40,222 bases of DNA from a virus (IMGVR_UViG_3300025137_000086:1-40222), one strand, 5' to 3'; positions 6,616 through 13,700 are shown, counted from the stretch's first letter. The notes: generated from the letters alone by a model not told the origin. Program-made: numbers and translations.

Positions 6616-6866
6616 AAAGGGGGCATATATAAGTGCCACTTTAAGCATACTAAAGTGCCCCTTTTAGCTACCTTTAAGAATCAGGGCGTTTTATTCTTTC
6701 TAGCCCTTTTTAAATGTAGATAGTGATTTGCTGTTTACTAGACGGCGCGTTTTATATTTTCTAGCGCCTTCTTTACTATACGGCAAATTACGCTTTGTTC
6801 ATGAGCCTCATAAATAGTGTCATGGCTATTTATGGGGTCTGAACCCATGCTTTACTAGACGGCGTA
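6616..6866 (+). ncRNA. Hairpin-linker array, part 2 (three linker copies)
   Basis: Stems: AAAGGGG (6616-6622) with CCCCTTTT (6658-6665), and inner CACTTTA (6637-6643) with TAAAGTG (6651-6657). Two related hairpins follow: AGGGC (6683-6687) with GCCCT (6703-6707), then T-rich sequence, and GGCGC (6744-6748) with GCGCC (6764-6768). They share a nearly identical 15-nt loop starting GTTTTAT and ending TTTCTA. A 12-bp stem CCTCATAAATAG (6806-6817) with CTATTTATGGGG (6826-6837) is enclosed by GTTCA (6797-6801) with TGAAC (6840-6844). Linker copies start at 6734, 6772 and 6851. The first hairpin with its T-tract could act as a weak terminator. Confidence 0.55.
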
Positions 6867-7199
6867 TTAACAGCCATTTTAAAAGTGTGAGTATATTTTT
6901 TTTTAAGCATATTGACTTCGGATTTCAAATTTGCTTAATAGTAATTGAAGAATGTTTTTATTCAAAAGGAGTAAAAGCATTTTGAGCACGAACCAGCACG
7001 TATGATATGAATGATAATCGGTGTTGCGAGGTTCAACAGGTAACACCCAAACTACCTGCTTTAAGGTTCTGCCTTAGACAAATACCTATGGGGTTTTACT
7101 CTGAGCAGCTTGCTCAAAACAAAAGCTGTTTAGATGGAATTAAGCCTTGAGCCGGGAGATGGCTCATATTTGTTTAACAATAAGGAGAACCATAATGCA
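6867..7199 (+). promoter_or_regulatory. Structured non-coding stretch with possible weak promoter
   Basis: No well-supported gene. TTGACT (6912-6917), 18 bp, then TAATAG (6936-6941) after a T-rich stretch is a weak sigma70-like candidate. An AAAAGGAG ribosome site (6964-6971) precedes only a 7-codon frame from TTG 6982. Alternative stems follow: GGTGTT (7020-7025) with AACACC (7042-7047), and CAGGTA (7037-7042) with TACCTG (7053-7058), which cannot coexist. Further stems are TAAGG (7062-7066) with CCTTA (7072-7076), TGAGCA (7102-7107) with TGCTCA (7111-7116), and TGAGCC with GGCTCA near 7147-7165. Confidence 0.4.
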
Positions 7200-7349
7200 A
7201 TGTATCACGTAAGACTTTTTAATTACGATATTCAACTTGAGCGATATACGAGCTGGACAAAATTTGGTTACAAACGCGGTTACTACGAAAGTAACTTGTG
7301 GGAAGTAATTATAGATTTTGGCTGGTGGCGTTTGTTTATAAATAAATAA
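7200..7349 (+). CDS. Small hypothetical protein, 49 aa
   Basis: The frame is open from an ATG at 7134, but ATG at 7200 follows an AAGGAG site (7182-7187), and the 7134 start lies in hairpin sequence, so 7200 is preferred. The 12-nt spacing is somewhat long. The product (MYHVRLFNYDIQLERYTSWT...) is rich in Tyr and Trp, with a hydrophobic C-terminus (WEVIIDFGWWRLFINK) that might associate with membranes. Function unknown. Confidence 0.45.
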   Translation: MYHVRLFNYDIQLERYTSWTKFGYKRGYYESNLWEVIIDFGWWRLFINK

Positions 7350-7420
7350 ATAACTCAGACTTGAAGAACTGCCCGATATAGGGTATAAACCATCAACAGG
7401 CAAAGGAAGGAGATTCTATA

Positions 7421-7585
7421 ATGCCAGATACTTTTAGATATACGTCTGTGAGTGTTTCAAAGAAAGCACACGCAGATTTAACCAAACTACAAAACCAATT
7501 GCATAAGCAACATGGTGTTGAGTTCTCAATTGCGAAAGTGATTGAAAGCTTAGCTGTGAAGGCGGTCAACCATGACCAGCAGTAG
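7421..7585 (+). CDS. Ribbon-helix-helix-like small DNA-binding protein, 54 aa
   Basis: ATG at 7421 has an AAGGAAGGAG ribosome site (7403-7412). The sequence reads as one strand (FRYTSVSVSKK), a helix (AHADLTKLQNQLHKQHG) and a second helix (SIAKVIESLAVKAV). This is the order and length of Arc/MetJ/CopG ribbon-helix-helix repressors. It sits directly upstream of a winged-helix gene and the integrase, so it may regulate early or integrase expression. The fold is inferred from pattern. It is among the shortest genes here but well supported by its ribosome site. Confidence 0.6.
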   Translation: MPDTFRYTSVSVSKKAHADLTKLQNQLHKQHGVEFSIAKVIESLAVKAVNHDQQ

Positions 7586-7730
7586 GAGGAGTAGTCACCA
7601 AGTAGGAAAGATATGGGGTTTTAAAGATAATAAAACAGAACGTAGTTCACCACGTACAATCTTAGGATTGTTTCCTACAAGGAGTAAAACAGAGGAGGGG
7701 AAAAAATGCCAAAAGGAGTCGAAGACTTAA
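7572..7730 (+). CDS. Doubtful 52-aa overlapping ORF
   Basis: ATG at 7572 overlaps the end of the preceding gene, with AAGGCGG upstream (7559-7565). It encodes a Ser/Arg/Lys-rich peptide that runs 25 nt into the next gene. The same stretch contains a stem ACAATC with GATTGT (about 7658-7673). The interval 7586-7705 may instead be an operator-bearing leader. Listed because it fills the gap between two regulators; low confidence. Confidence 0.25.
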   Translation: MTSSRRSSHQVGKIWGFKDNKTERSSPRTILGLFPTRSKTEEGKKCQKESKT

Positions 7731-8428
7731 CTATTGGTAAGTTAGAGTCGTTGCTACATATCACCGATATAATAAGAGGTTTGGATAGCCGTATGGAGAT
7801 GCAAACACTTGCTATATTTTTATATGTGGCACGACACAATAGAAGCGGCGGTATTACAATGGATGAAATTGCAAACGAAATAGGTATTGCACAATCTAGT
7901 TGTAGTCGTGGCGTAATGAAACTTTCTGACGGACTTGTAAATCCACCCAGAGAAGTTTTAGATAGAGCTGCAAAAAGAGGAAAGCCACCAACACGTGAGG
8001 CGTTAAAACCTAAGTTTGGTATTGGACTTCTTTATACTCAAGACGACCCATACGAACGAAGACGTAAGATTGTTTTTCTTTCACCAATGGGCGAACGTAT
8101 TGCCAACAAGTTAACGGACTATACTGTTGCATCTTATCCAATGTCTGCTGATGAACGCAAAGCGCGTGTGCGAGACATGAAAGATGGCAAAGAAGTTCAT
8201 AAGCAAAGACGTGTAATGGAATACGAAGAAAAGTTTATGAGTGAAAATCTGCAGCGCCTTGAAGAACTTCAGGCCAATTTTAAAGACCAGATGGAAAGTG
8301 TTAAAAGGGAACTTGCTAATCGCCAACGCGATAGTGAGCTGACTTTTACAGAGCTTCGGAAACGCAATTTGTTATCTTCAGGCTATATGCAAGAAGGCGC
8401 AAATGTGAACACAAAGAAGAAAAGATAA
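7706..8428 (+). CDS. MarR-like winged-helix regulator with coiled-coil tail
   Basis: 240 aa, with a strong AGGAGGGG ribosome site. Residues about 30-75 (QTLAIFLYVARHNRSGGITM then DEIANEIGIAQSSCSRGVMKL) form a MarR-like helix-turn-helix. DPYERRRKIVFLSPMGERIAN (about 113-133) matches the beta-wing and following helix (usual consensus D.R...V.LT..G). Residues about 165-225 are strongly charged and helical, likely a coiled coil for oligomers. It is probably a DNA-binding transcription factor, and its place 36 bp upstream of the integrase start suggests control of lysogeny. The ligand-binding features of classical MarR are not evident. Confidence 0.75.
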   Translation: MPKGVEDLTIGKLESLLHITDIIRGLDSRMEMQTLAIFLYVARHNRSGGITMDEIANEIGIAQSSCSRGVMKLSDGLVNPPREVLDRAAKRGKPPTREALKPKFGIGLLYTQDDPYERRRKIVFLSPMGERIANKLTDYTVASYPMSADERKARVRDMKDGKEVHKQRRVMEYEEKFMSENLQRLEELQANFKDQMESVKRELANRQRDSELTFTELRKRNLLSSGYMQEGANVNTKKKR

Positions 8429-8464
8429 ATGCAACTAACAAACTACAGAGAGGAGGTGAAGATA

Positions 8465-9448
8465 ATGAGTAATGAAAAACTTAATCAATATAGCAATCAA
8501 GAAGTGATGCCGTTGAATATCCCAAAAGGAGATGAAGGCGGGTTTGCTGACAGAAGACTATCTGCAATACAAAAGAAGTTACGAGCAGACGGTTGGAATG
8601 TCGCGCAAGCAAAATACGCGAAGATGATTGTTGCGTTGTTTAACGATGTGTTGGTTACGGAAGTAACGACTAGACATATAGATGCGTTAAAGGAAGACTT
8701 ACTAGCAAGAGGTCGGACTGTCGCAACAGTCAATCGTTATTTTTCAGCATTAAGTAAAATGCTAAAATACGCATTGAACCGACCGAATGAATATGGACTT
8801 AAAAATATTCCATACATTCCTTGGGGCAAAGAAGACAACGGAAGAGTTAGATGGGTTTCCATTAAAGAAGAAAGAGAAATGGTTAGGATGATGACAAGAC
8901 GTAATAAAGTCGAATACCTAAACTTCTTTTTATTCCTAATGGATACTGGTCTAAGAAAAGGTGAAGCTTGTAAGCTTACAACTGCTGACGTGCAGTTCGA
9001 TGAAGTACAAAAAGTGAAATACATTCTAGTGCTAGATACTAAGAATGGAACTAACAGAAGTGTACCTTTGTCAAACAGAGCACGTGCAATAATAGAAGCA
9101 CTTGTAGAAGGACAAGACGCATCAACTGCAATATTCCGACATAACTATTGGACATTGCAGAACCAATGGGAAGACATGAGAGAAATCATGGGTCTCGAAG
9201 AGGACAAGGAGTTTACACTCCATTGCCTGAGACACACGTTTGCATCTCGGTTAGCCCAAGCAGGGAAGCCTTTACATTTAATTGGTTTATTAATGGGGCA
9301 TAAGACTTTAGCAATGACGAAGCGCTACAGTCATTTAGCACCACAACATACCTTTAATGTACTAGACGTCCTGAACAATGACAGGCCAGAGCAACTTCTT
9401 ATAGAAGATGCAAAAAGCCAAAGCGATAAAATATCCCACATCGGATAG
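8465..9448 (+). CDS. int: Tyrosine recombinase, phage integrase
   Basis: Site-specific recombinase for integration and excision, 327 aa from ATG 8465. This start is chosen because AGGAGGT (8451-8457) lies 7 nt upstream; an ATG at 8429 in the same frame has no such site. The N-terminal SAM-like core-binding domain covers about residues 30-115. The catalytic set is complete: R164 (DTGLRKGEA), K193 (DTKNGTNRSV), H253 and R256 (LHCLRHTFASRL), H279 (LMGHKT) and Y288 (TKRYSHLAP). Marine podoviruses such as P-SSP7 and several pelagiphages also carry integrase just upstream of RNA polymerase, with attP downstream of int. That matches the palindrome found here. Confidence 0.95.
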   Translation: MSNEKLNQYSNQEVMPLNIPKGDEGGFADRRLSAIQKKLRADGWNVAQAKYAKMIVALFNDVLVTEVTTRHIDALKEDLLARGRTVATVNRYFSALSKMLKYALNRPNEYGLKNIPYIPWGKEDNGRVRWVSIKEEREMVRMMTRRNKVEYLNFFLFLMDTGLRKGEACKLTTADVQFDEVQKVKYILVLDTKNGTNRSVPLSNRARAIIEALVEGQDASTAIFRHNYWTLQNQWEDMREIMGLEEDKEFTLHCLRHTFASRLAQAGKPLHLIGLLMGHKTLAMTKRYSHLAPQHTFNVLDVLNNDRPEQLLIEDAKSQSDKISHIG

Positions 9449-9659
9449 CATTATACTTTATGCAATCGCTTGGCATTGTTACAAAATAAGAGAGTGAGAA
9501 AAGTTGTTGAGAAACGTAAGCTTTTTGAATTACGACACCGCCGTTTCTTCATTTTGCCAACGGATTACAAATCGGCGAAACAGAAGAATGCGGTGTTGGT
9601 ATTTTCAAGCATAGCACTTTGCTAGTTACACGTGAAACAATAAACTTCTCTCACTCTCT
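9417..9659. other. Compound palindrome after int, candidate attP or RNA control element
   Basis: Two inverted repeats. The first spans the int stop: GCCAAAGCGAT (9417-9427) with ATCGCTTGGC (9465-9474), one bulge. The second is larger. Its outer arms 9489-9505 (AGAGAGTGAGAAAAGTT) and 9643-9659 match at 16 of 17 positions. Inside are ACACCGC (9535-9541) with GCGGTGT (9590-9596), TTCTTC (9545-9550) with GAAGAA (9583-9588), and TTTTGCC (9552-9558) with GGCGAAA (9574-9580). The apex, 9559-9573, contains the small palindrome GATT-ACA-AATC. Read on the minus strand the apex resembles a Thr(UGU) anticodon arm. No gene fits in 9449-9693. Confidence 0.55.
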
Positions 9660-9693
9660 CTAATTTTAATTTTAAATTAAGGAGAGTAAACTT

Positions 9694-12141
9694 ATGGCTA
9701 AGATATTTGAAAGCCTACCGACATACCAAGATGAATACGCGCACGAACGCGAAATGAAAGAGCTTGGCAAGAACCGCACATCAAAAAGACGAACATCTCA
9801 TATCCAAAGAGAAGAGGAGTCCGTCACATCCTATGGCAAGGTTATGGTCGCTCAGACCATCGTACCCCTTGCTCATTCCATTAATGATTTTCTTAACACG
9901 ATAGCGGAGAAAACTGAAGGTCGGCCAGAGATTGCCTACCTGAGATTATGTGAAGTACAAGAACCAGAAATTTGTGCCTTAATCACAGCGAAGCACGTCA
10001 TTAATACAGTCACCCAACAAAAGCCCTTTACAGGAAGCTGCATAGCTCTTGGAGGAAAGATTGAAACTCAGGTACAGCTAAAAAACTTCCAAAAGCTCAA
10101 TCCAGAGCTTTACGAGGCGGTAAAGACTGACCTTGATAAGAGAAGCTGGCATTATGCCTATAAAAGGAGGAAATTACGTGAAAGCGCAAAGCGAGGTCTA
10201 GTAGAATGGACTGAGTGGAGCAAAACAGAGAAACTTCACGTAGGTATCCGCCTAGTTGAGCTTATGGCTATCAGCACAGGTCTAATTGAAATCGGTCACG
10301 ATGTTATTAAGAAGAAGAAAACTAAGGTCATAAGGCAGACCCAAAAGACTGCTGAATGGATTAGTAAACGTAATAACTTTAATGATTTATTAAATCCTGA
10401 ATATCTGCCTTGCGTGATGAAACCTAAGGAATGGACAGGAGTAGACGGCGGAGCATACTGGACATCTGAAATGCCTCCATTAGACCTCGTTAAACAGAAG
10501 AATAAGAGGTTTAAACAGGAGCTTGAGAACTTCCAGATGCCAGAGGTCTATAATGCGGTAAATGCTATGCAGAACACCCCATTTAAGATTAATACATTTG
10601 TTTTAGATGTTATGAACCACGCTTGGGATAATGGTCACGATTGGGGTGAAATGCCTTCTTCATATCTGAAGGACTTACCAAACAAACCACACGACATTGA
10701 TACTAATGCAGAGTCTCGCAAAGAATACAAAAAGCAGGCCAGCATAATTCATACTGAAAACAATCGAACCAAGTCCAAGAGGATTTTATTTTCTAAAATT
10801 CTACACTCAGGGCAAAAGTTCCGGGGATATGATAAAATATATTATCCGCTACAGTTGGATTTCCGTAGCCGAGTATATTGTGTTCCAGCATTCTTGAATT
10901 ATCAATCTATAGGTGGAGCTAAAGCTCTCCTAGAGTTTGCTAACGGCAAGCCAATCACCACCGAAAACAAAGGTGCTTTCTGGCTAGGCGTTCATGGTGC
11001 TAACACTTGGGGAGAGGATAAGGTATCTCTCGCTGACAGAAATCAATGGGTTCTCGATAATGAGGATTGGATTATAGAATGTGGTAAAGACCCTATTGCT
11101 AATTTGCAATGGAATGACGCAGATAGTCCTTATCAGTTCTTGGCCTTTTGTAATGAATGGAAACTATGGAGAGAACAGGGTGAAGGATTTATTTCTCACA
11201 TTCCTGTTGCTGTTGATGGTAGCTGTAACGGCTTACAACTTTACTCATTAATGCTTAAAGATGAAATTGCGGGAAAACTTGTAAACTTAACTGTTACAGA
11301 TACACCACAAGACATCTACCAAGTAATTGCTGATAATGTAAATGAGCGATTGAGACAAGATGCAACAGATGGCAAAGCTTATGCGCAAGCATGGCTGAAC
11401 TATAAGGTCAAAAGGTCTACAACTAAGCGTAGCATTATGACTATCTGTTATGGAAGCACCCGCTACAGTTGCACCGATTTTGTAAGAGAAGATTTACAAA
11501 AGCGTAAAGACAAAGGCGAACCACATCCATTTACTAATGATGAACTGAAACCATCAGTTTATTTAGCTGGTCTTATTTGGGATAGCATTGGTGATAACCT
11601 GAAGTCCGCCCGGGAGGGAATGGATTTCTTACAAGCTATCGCACGTGTTGTTTGTAAAGACCAACTGCCGATACATTGGATAAATCCTGTAGGCTTTCCT
11701 ATCTGGCAATCATACCCAGAAGTAAGGTCAATGAGAGTTAAGGCAATGTTGATGGGAGAGGTGATAAAGCCTCGAGTTAATACAGAGCTGGACACTACAG
11801 ACCGCAGAAGAATGGTAAATGGAGTTGCTGCAAACTTTGTTCACTCATTAGATGCAGCTTGTATGATGGTGACTGTTAATCTTGCACAAGCAAAAGGAAT
11901 ACAAAACTTTTGTAATGTGCACGACAGCTTCGGCACTACAGCAGCAGACGTTCAAGTTCTTAATGAAACTTTACGTGATGCTTTTGTTAAAGTGTTTACA
12001 GAAAATGATGTGCTTGCAGATTTTAAAGATGGCATATCAAGACTTGTACCTGAGAAGCACAGAGACAAACTACCTGAGCTTCCACGCAAAGGTAAATTAG
12101 ACATCGAGTTGTTAAGACAGAGTGAATTTTTCTTTGCTTAA
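9694..12141 (+). CDS. Single-subunit DNA-directed RNA polymerase, T7 type
   Basis: Phage transcriptase, 815 aa (T7 gp1 is 883), with an AAGGAGAG ribosome site. The conserved blocks are present: LDFRSRVYCVP (389-398), catalytic AVDGSCNGLQ (D508, matching T7 D537), TTKRSIMTICYGS (K578 and Y586, matching K631 and Y639), ANFVHSLDAACMM (713-725), and VHDSFGT (H743, D744, matching H811 and D812). The C-terminus ends EFFFA, like the T7 FAFA foot that reaches the active site. It would be made early from the host promoter at 4418 and then transcribe the rest of the genome. Its specificity loop should recognise this phage's own promoters. Confidence 0.97.
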   Translation: MAKIFESLPTYQDEYAHEREMKELGKNRTSKRRTSHIQREEESVTSYGKVMVAQTIVPLAHSINDFLNTIAEKTEGRPEIAYLRLCEVQEPEICALITAKHVINTVTQQKPFTGSCIALGGKIETQVQLKNFQKLNPELYEAVKTDLDKRSWHYAYKRRKLRESAKRGLVEWTEWSKTEKLHVGIRLVELMAISTGLIEIGHDVIKKKKTKVIRQTQKTAEWISKRNNFNDLLNPEYLPCVMKPKEWTGVDGGAYWTSEMPPLDLVKQKNKRFKQELENFQMPEVYNAVNAMQNTPFKINTFVLDVMNHAWDNGHDWGEMPSSYLKDLPNKPHDIDTNAESRKEYKKQASIIHTENNRTKSKRILFSKILHSGQKFRGYDKIYYPLQLDFRSRVYCVPAFLNYQSIGGAKALLEFANGKPITTENKGAFWLGVHGANTWGEDKVSLADRNQWVLDNEDWIIECGKDPIANLQWNDADSPYQFLAFCNEWKLWREQGEGFISHIPVAVDGSCNGLQLYSLMLKDEIAGKLVNLTVTDTPQDIYQVIADNVNERLRQDATDGKAYAQAWLNYKVKRSTTKRSIMTICYGSTRYSCTDFVREDLQKRKDKGEPHPFTNDELKPSVYLAGLIWDSIGDNLKSAREGMDFLQAIARVVCKDQLPIHWINPVGFPIWQSYPEVRSMRVKAMLMGEVIKPRVNTELDTTDRRRMVNGVAANFVHSLDAACMMVTVNLAQAKGIQNFCNVHDSFGTTAADVQVLNETLRDAFVKVFTENDVLADFKDGISRLVPEKHRDKLPELPRKGKLDIELLRQSEFFFA

Positions 12142-12229
12142 AAGTGCTATCCGATAAAGGATACATAAGTGCCCTTATATGAACGTAAAACATTTTGCGT
12201 TCTAACTTTAATATAAGGAGAATAATAAC
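12142..12229 (+). promoter_or_regulatory. Structured leader of the ssb gene
   Basis: Contains TATCC (12148-12152) with GGATA (12159-12163), then CCTTATAT (12173-12180) with ATATAAGG (12211-12218) enclosing GAACG (12181-12185) with CGTTC (12198-12202). The last arm includes the first four bases of the AAGGAG ribosome site (12215-12220), so the folded form would partly hide it. A phage promoter may also lie here; none is recognisable. Confidence 0.45.
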
Positions 12230-12841
12230 TTGAAGAATAACTACACGAAAATTGTATCAGGTGTTGGCGTTAGTCAATACGCTTGGCTGACACAGCCTGA
12301 TACAAGGTTTGACGAAGTTGGACATTTTAAAACAAATCTAATTTTGTCAGGAGAAGAAGCTGATACACTTAAAGGTGCTATCAATGAAGAACTTACTAAA
12401 AGCATTGCTCTTGCTAAAGAGAAAGCTAAAGGTAAGAATTTAAAAACTGCACCTACCCCGTTTGAAGACGAAGTGGATGATAATGGAGAGCCTACGGGTT
12501 CTACGATTTTTAAATTTAAAACTAAAGCTCAAATCACAACCAGAGACGGGAAGATAATTCCTAACAAGGTTGCAATCTTTGACTCAAAGGGAAACCCGAT
12601 GGTCGATTGCAATGTTTGGTCTGGAAGTGAGATGAAAGTAAGTGCAGAACTCGTTCCATATTTTACTGCAATGGTTGGGGCTGGCGTGTCAATGAGACTA
12701 CGAGCAGTTCAAATAACCAAATTAGTAGAAGGAGGAGCAGGCAATGCCAAAGGATACGGCTTTAACGAAGAAGAAGGCTACCAGCAATCCATATCTGAAA
12801 CGCCAGCAGATGAGGAGAGCCAGCAAGCCTTTGACTTCTAA
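12230..12841 (+). CDS. Single-stranded DNA-binding protein, T7 gp2.5-like
   Basis: 203 aa (T7 gp2.5 is 232), starting at TTG 12230 with AAGGAG 9 nt upstream and no better start. The body is an OB-fold-like protein with the sequence pattern of T7-type SSBs (YAWLTQPDTRFDEVGHFKTN near the N-terminus, typical of this family in marine podoviruses). The tail is strongly acidic and ends ADEESQQAFDF, with a terminal Phe. That matches the gp2.5 tail that binds DNA polymerase and primase-helicase. It coats ssDNA in replication and recombination. The 3' end overlaps the endonuclease gene by 98 nt. Confidence 0.88.
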   Translation: MKNNYTKIVSGVGVSQYAWLTQPDTRFDEVGHFKTNLILSGEEADTLKGAINEELTKSIALAKEKAKGKNLKTAPTPFEDEVDDNGEPTGSTIFKFKTKAQITTRDGKIIPNKVAIFDSKGNPMVDCNVWSGSEMKVSAELVPYFTAMVGAGVSMRLRAVQITKLVEGGAGNAKGYGFNEEEGYQQSISETPADEESQQAFDF

Positions 12842-13217
12842 CGAAGTCGGCCTGCGGTATGGATTTCGTTCTGGTTTAGAAGAACGAATAGCTAACGAGT
12901 TAAAGACAGAGAGTGTGGAGTTTGAATTTGAAGAGACTAAGTTGAAATATACTAAGCCTTTAAAAATTCATACTTACACTCCTGACTTTTACCTACCCAA
13001 ACAAAAACTTTTCATAGAAACAAAAGGATTGTTCACAAGTGCTGACCGTCAAAAGATGCGCTTGGTAAAAGAACAACATCCTGATTTAGACATCCGTTTC
13101 ATATTCAGCAACGCAAAGGCACGCATCAGTAAAAAGTCTAAGACTACTTACGCGATGTGGTGTGACAAATATAAGTTTCCTTTTGCTGACAAACATCTTC
13201 CCCAGGAGTGGTTATGA
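12744..13217 (+). CDS. Endonuclease I, Holliday junction resolvase (T7 gp3-like)
   Basis: 157 aa. ATG 12744 is supported by AGGAGG at 12730-12735, even though it lies 98 nt inside ssb. ATG 12810 is the alternative and would remove only the basic N-terminal extension. The catalytic residues match T7: E46 (FRSGLEERIA, T7 E20), E61 (T7 E35), D81 (TYTPDF, T7 D55), and E92 and K94 (IETKG, T7 E65 and K67). It resolves branched DNA and degrades host DNA. The C-terminus FADKHLPQEWL closely follows the T7 form. Confidence 0.93.
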   Translation: MPKDTALTKKKATSNPYLKRQQMRRASKPLTSNEVGLRYGFRSGLEERIANELKTESVEFEFEETKLKYTKPLKIHTYTPDFYLPKQKLFIETKGLFTSADRQKMRLVKEQHPDLDIRFIFSNAKARISKKSKTTYAMWCDKYKFPFADKHLPQEWL

Positions 13218-13645
13218 GTAATAAAAGATTGAGCACAGAATTTATTGTGGTTCACTCTTCTCAGACTATTCCCGAGGAAGATTTATCAGCTAAAGATGTT
13301 GATGTAATTCATCGTAAAGATGGATTGTTAAATATTGGCTATCACAAAATTATTAGACGTGATGGCACAATTGAAAACGGAAGAGATATTGATACCTGCG
13401 GCATCCATGTGGATGCTAAAGGAGATGTTTCAAATCAGAATTCTATTGGAATTTGTCTTATAGGCGGCAAGTCTCCTAAAGGAGAACTTGATTGTAATTA
13501 TACACTAGCCCAATTCAATGCCCTTGTTGGTCTTTTAGTGGAATTACAAGCCATTTATGATAAAGTCAAAGTCATTAGTCACAGAGATGTGGCTGATACA
13601 TCTTGCCCTAATTTTGAAATTTCAACTTTAGGACAGTTTGTTTGA
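13214..13645 (+). CDS. N-acetylmuramoyl-L-alanine amidase, T7 lysozyme-like (gp3.5)
   Basis: 143 aa from ATG 13214, which has AGGAG 6 nt upstream and overlaps the endonuclease stop; GTG 13208 is less likely. The zinc ligands are conserved: H14 (VVHSS), H123 (SHRDV) and C131 (SCPNF), with Y43 (NIGYH). The position of T7 K128 is Thr (T129), as in catalytic peptidoglycan-recognition proteins. In T7 this protein both cuts peptidoglycan and inhibits phage RNA polymerase. The second role is likely given the genomic context but unproved. With the GH24 lysozyme at 3634, this phage has two wall enzymes. Confidence 0.92.
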   Translation: MSNKRLSTEFIVVHSSQTIPEEDLSAKDVDVIHRKDGLLNIGYHKIIRRDGTIENGRDIDTCGIHVDAKGDVSNQNSIGICLIGGKSPKGELDCNYTLAQFNALVGLLVELQAIYDKVKVISHRDVADTSCPNFEISTLGQFV

Positions 13646-13648
13646 TTG

Positions 13649-13700
13649 GAGCTCAAGAGACACAACTTCGGTTGGCCACTCTTGGGCTCTTTCAATTTCT
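13649..13700 (+). terminator. Hairpin with UUCG loop after the amidase gene
   Basis: GAGCTCAAGAG (13649-13659) pairs with CTCTTGGGCTC (13679-13689), with one G-U. It encloses CAAC-UUCG-GUUG, a very stable tetraloop (loop 13667-13670). A short T-rich stretch follows (TTTCAATTT from 13690). It could be an intrinsic terminator or an RNase III processing hairpin; the T-tract is interrupted, so termination may be partial. Confidence 0.6.

Noticed and set aside
5873-6866. Linker repeats as a CRISPR array
   Set aside because: Spacings range from 38 to over 500 nt, the sequences between repeats are self-complementary, repeats are only about 16 bp, and no cas genes are present.
7007-7150. 47-codon frame starting ATG 7007
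   Set aside because: No ribosome site, and the region is dense with short stems; better read as structured RNA.
8429-8464. Upstream in-frame ATG for the integrase
   Set aside because: No ribosome site before 8429, whereas AGGAGGT lies 7 nt before ATG 8465.
11559-12100. Shadow frames on both strands in the 3' end of the RNA polymerase gene
   Set aside because: They lie wholly inside a gene with clear catalytic motifs and have no start signals.
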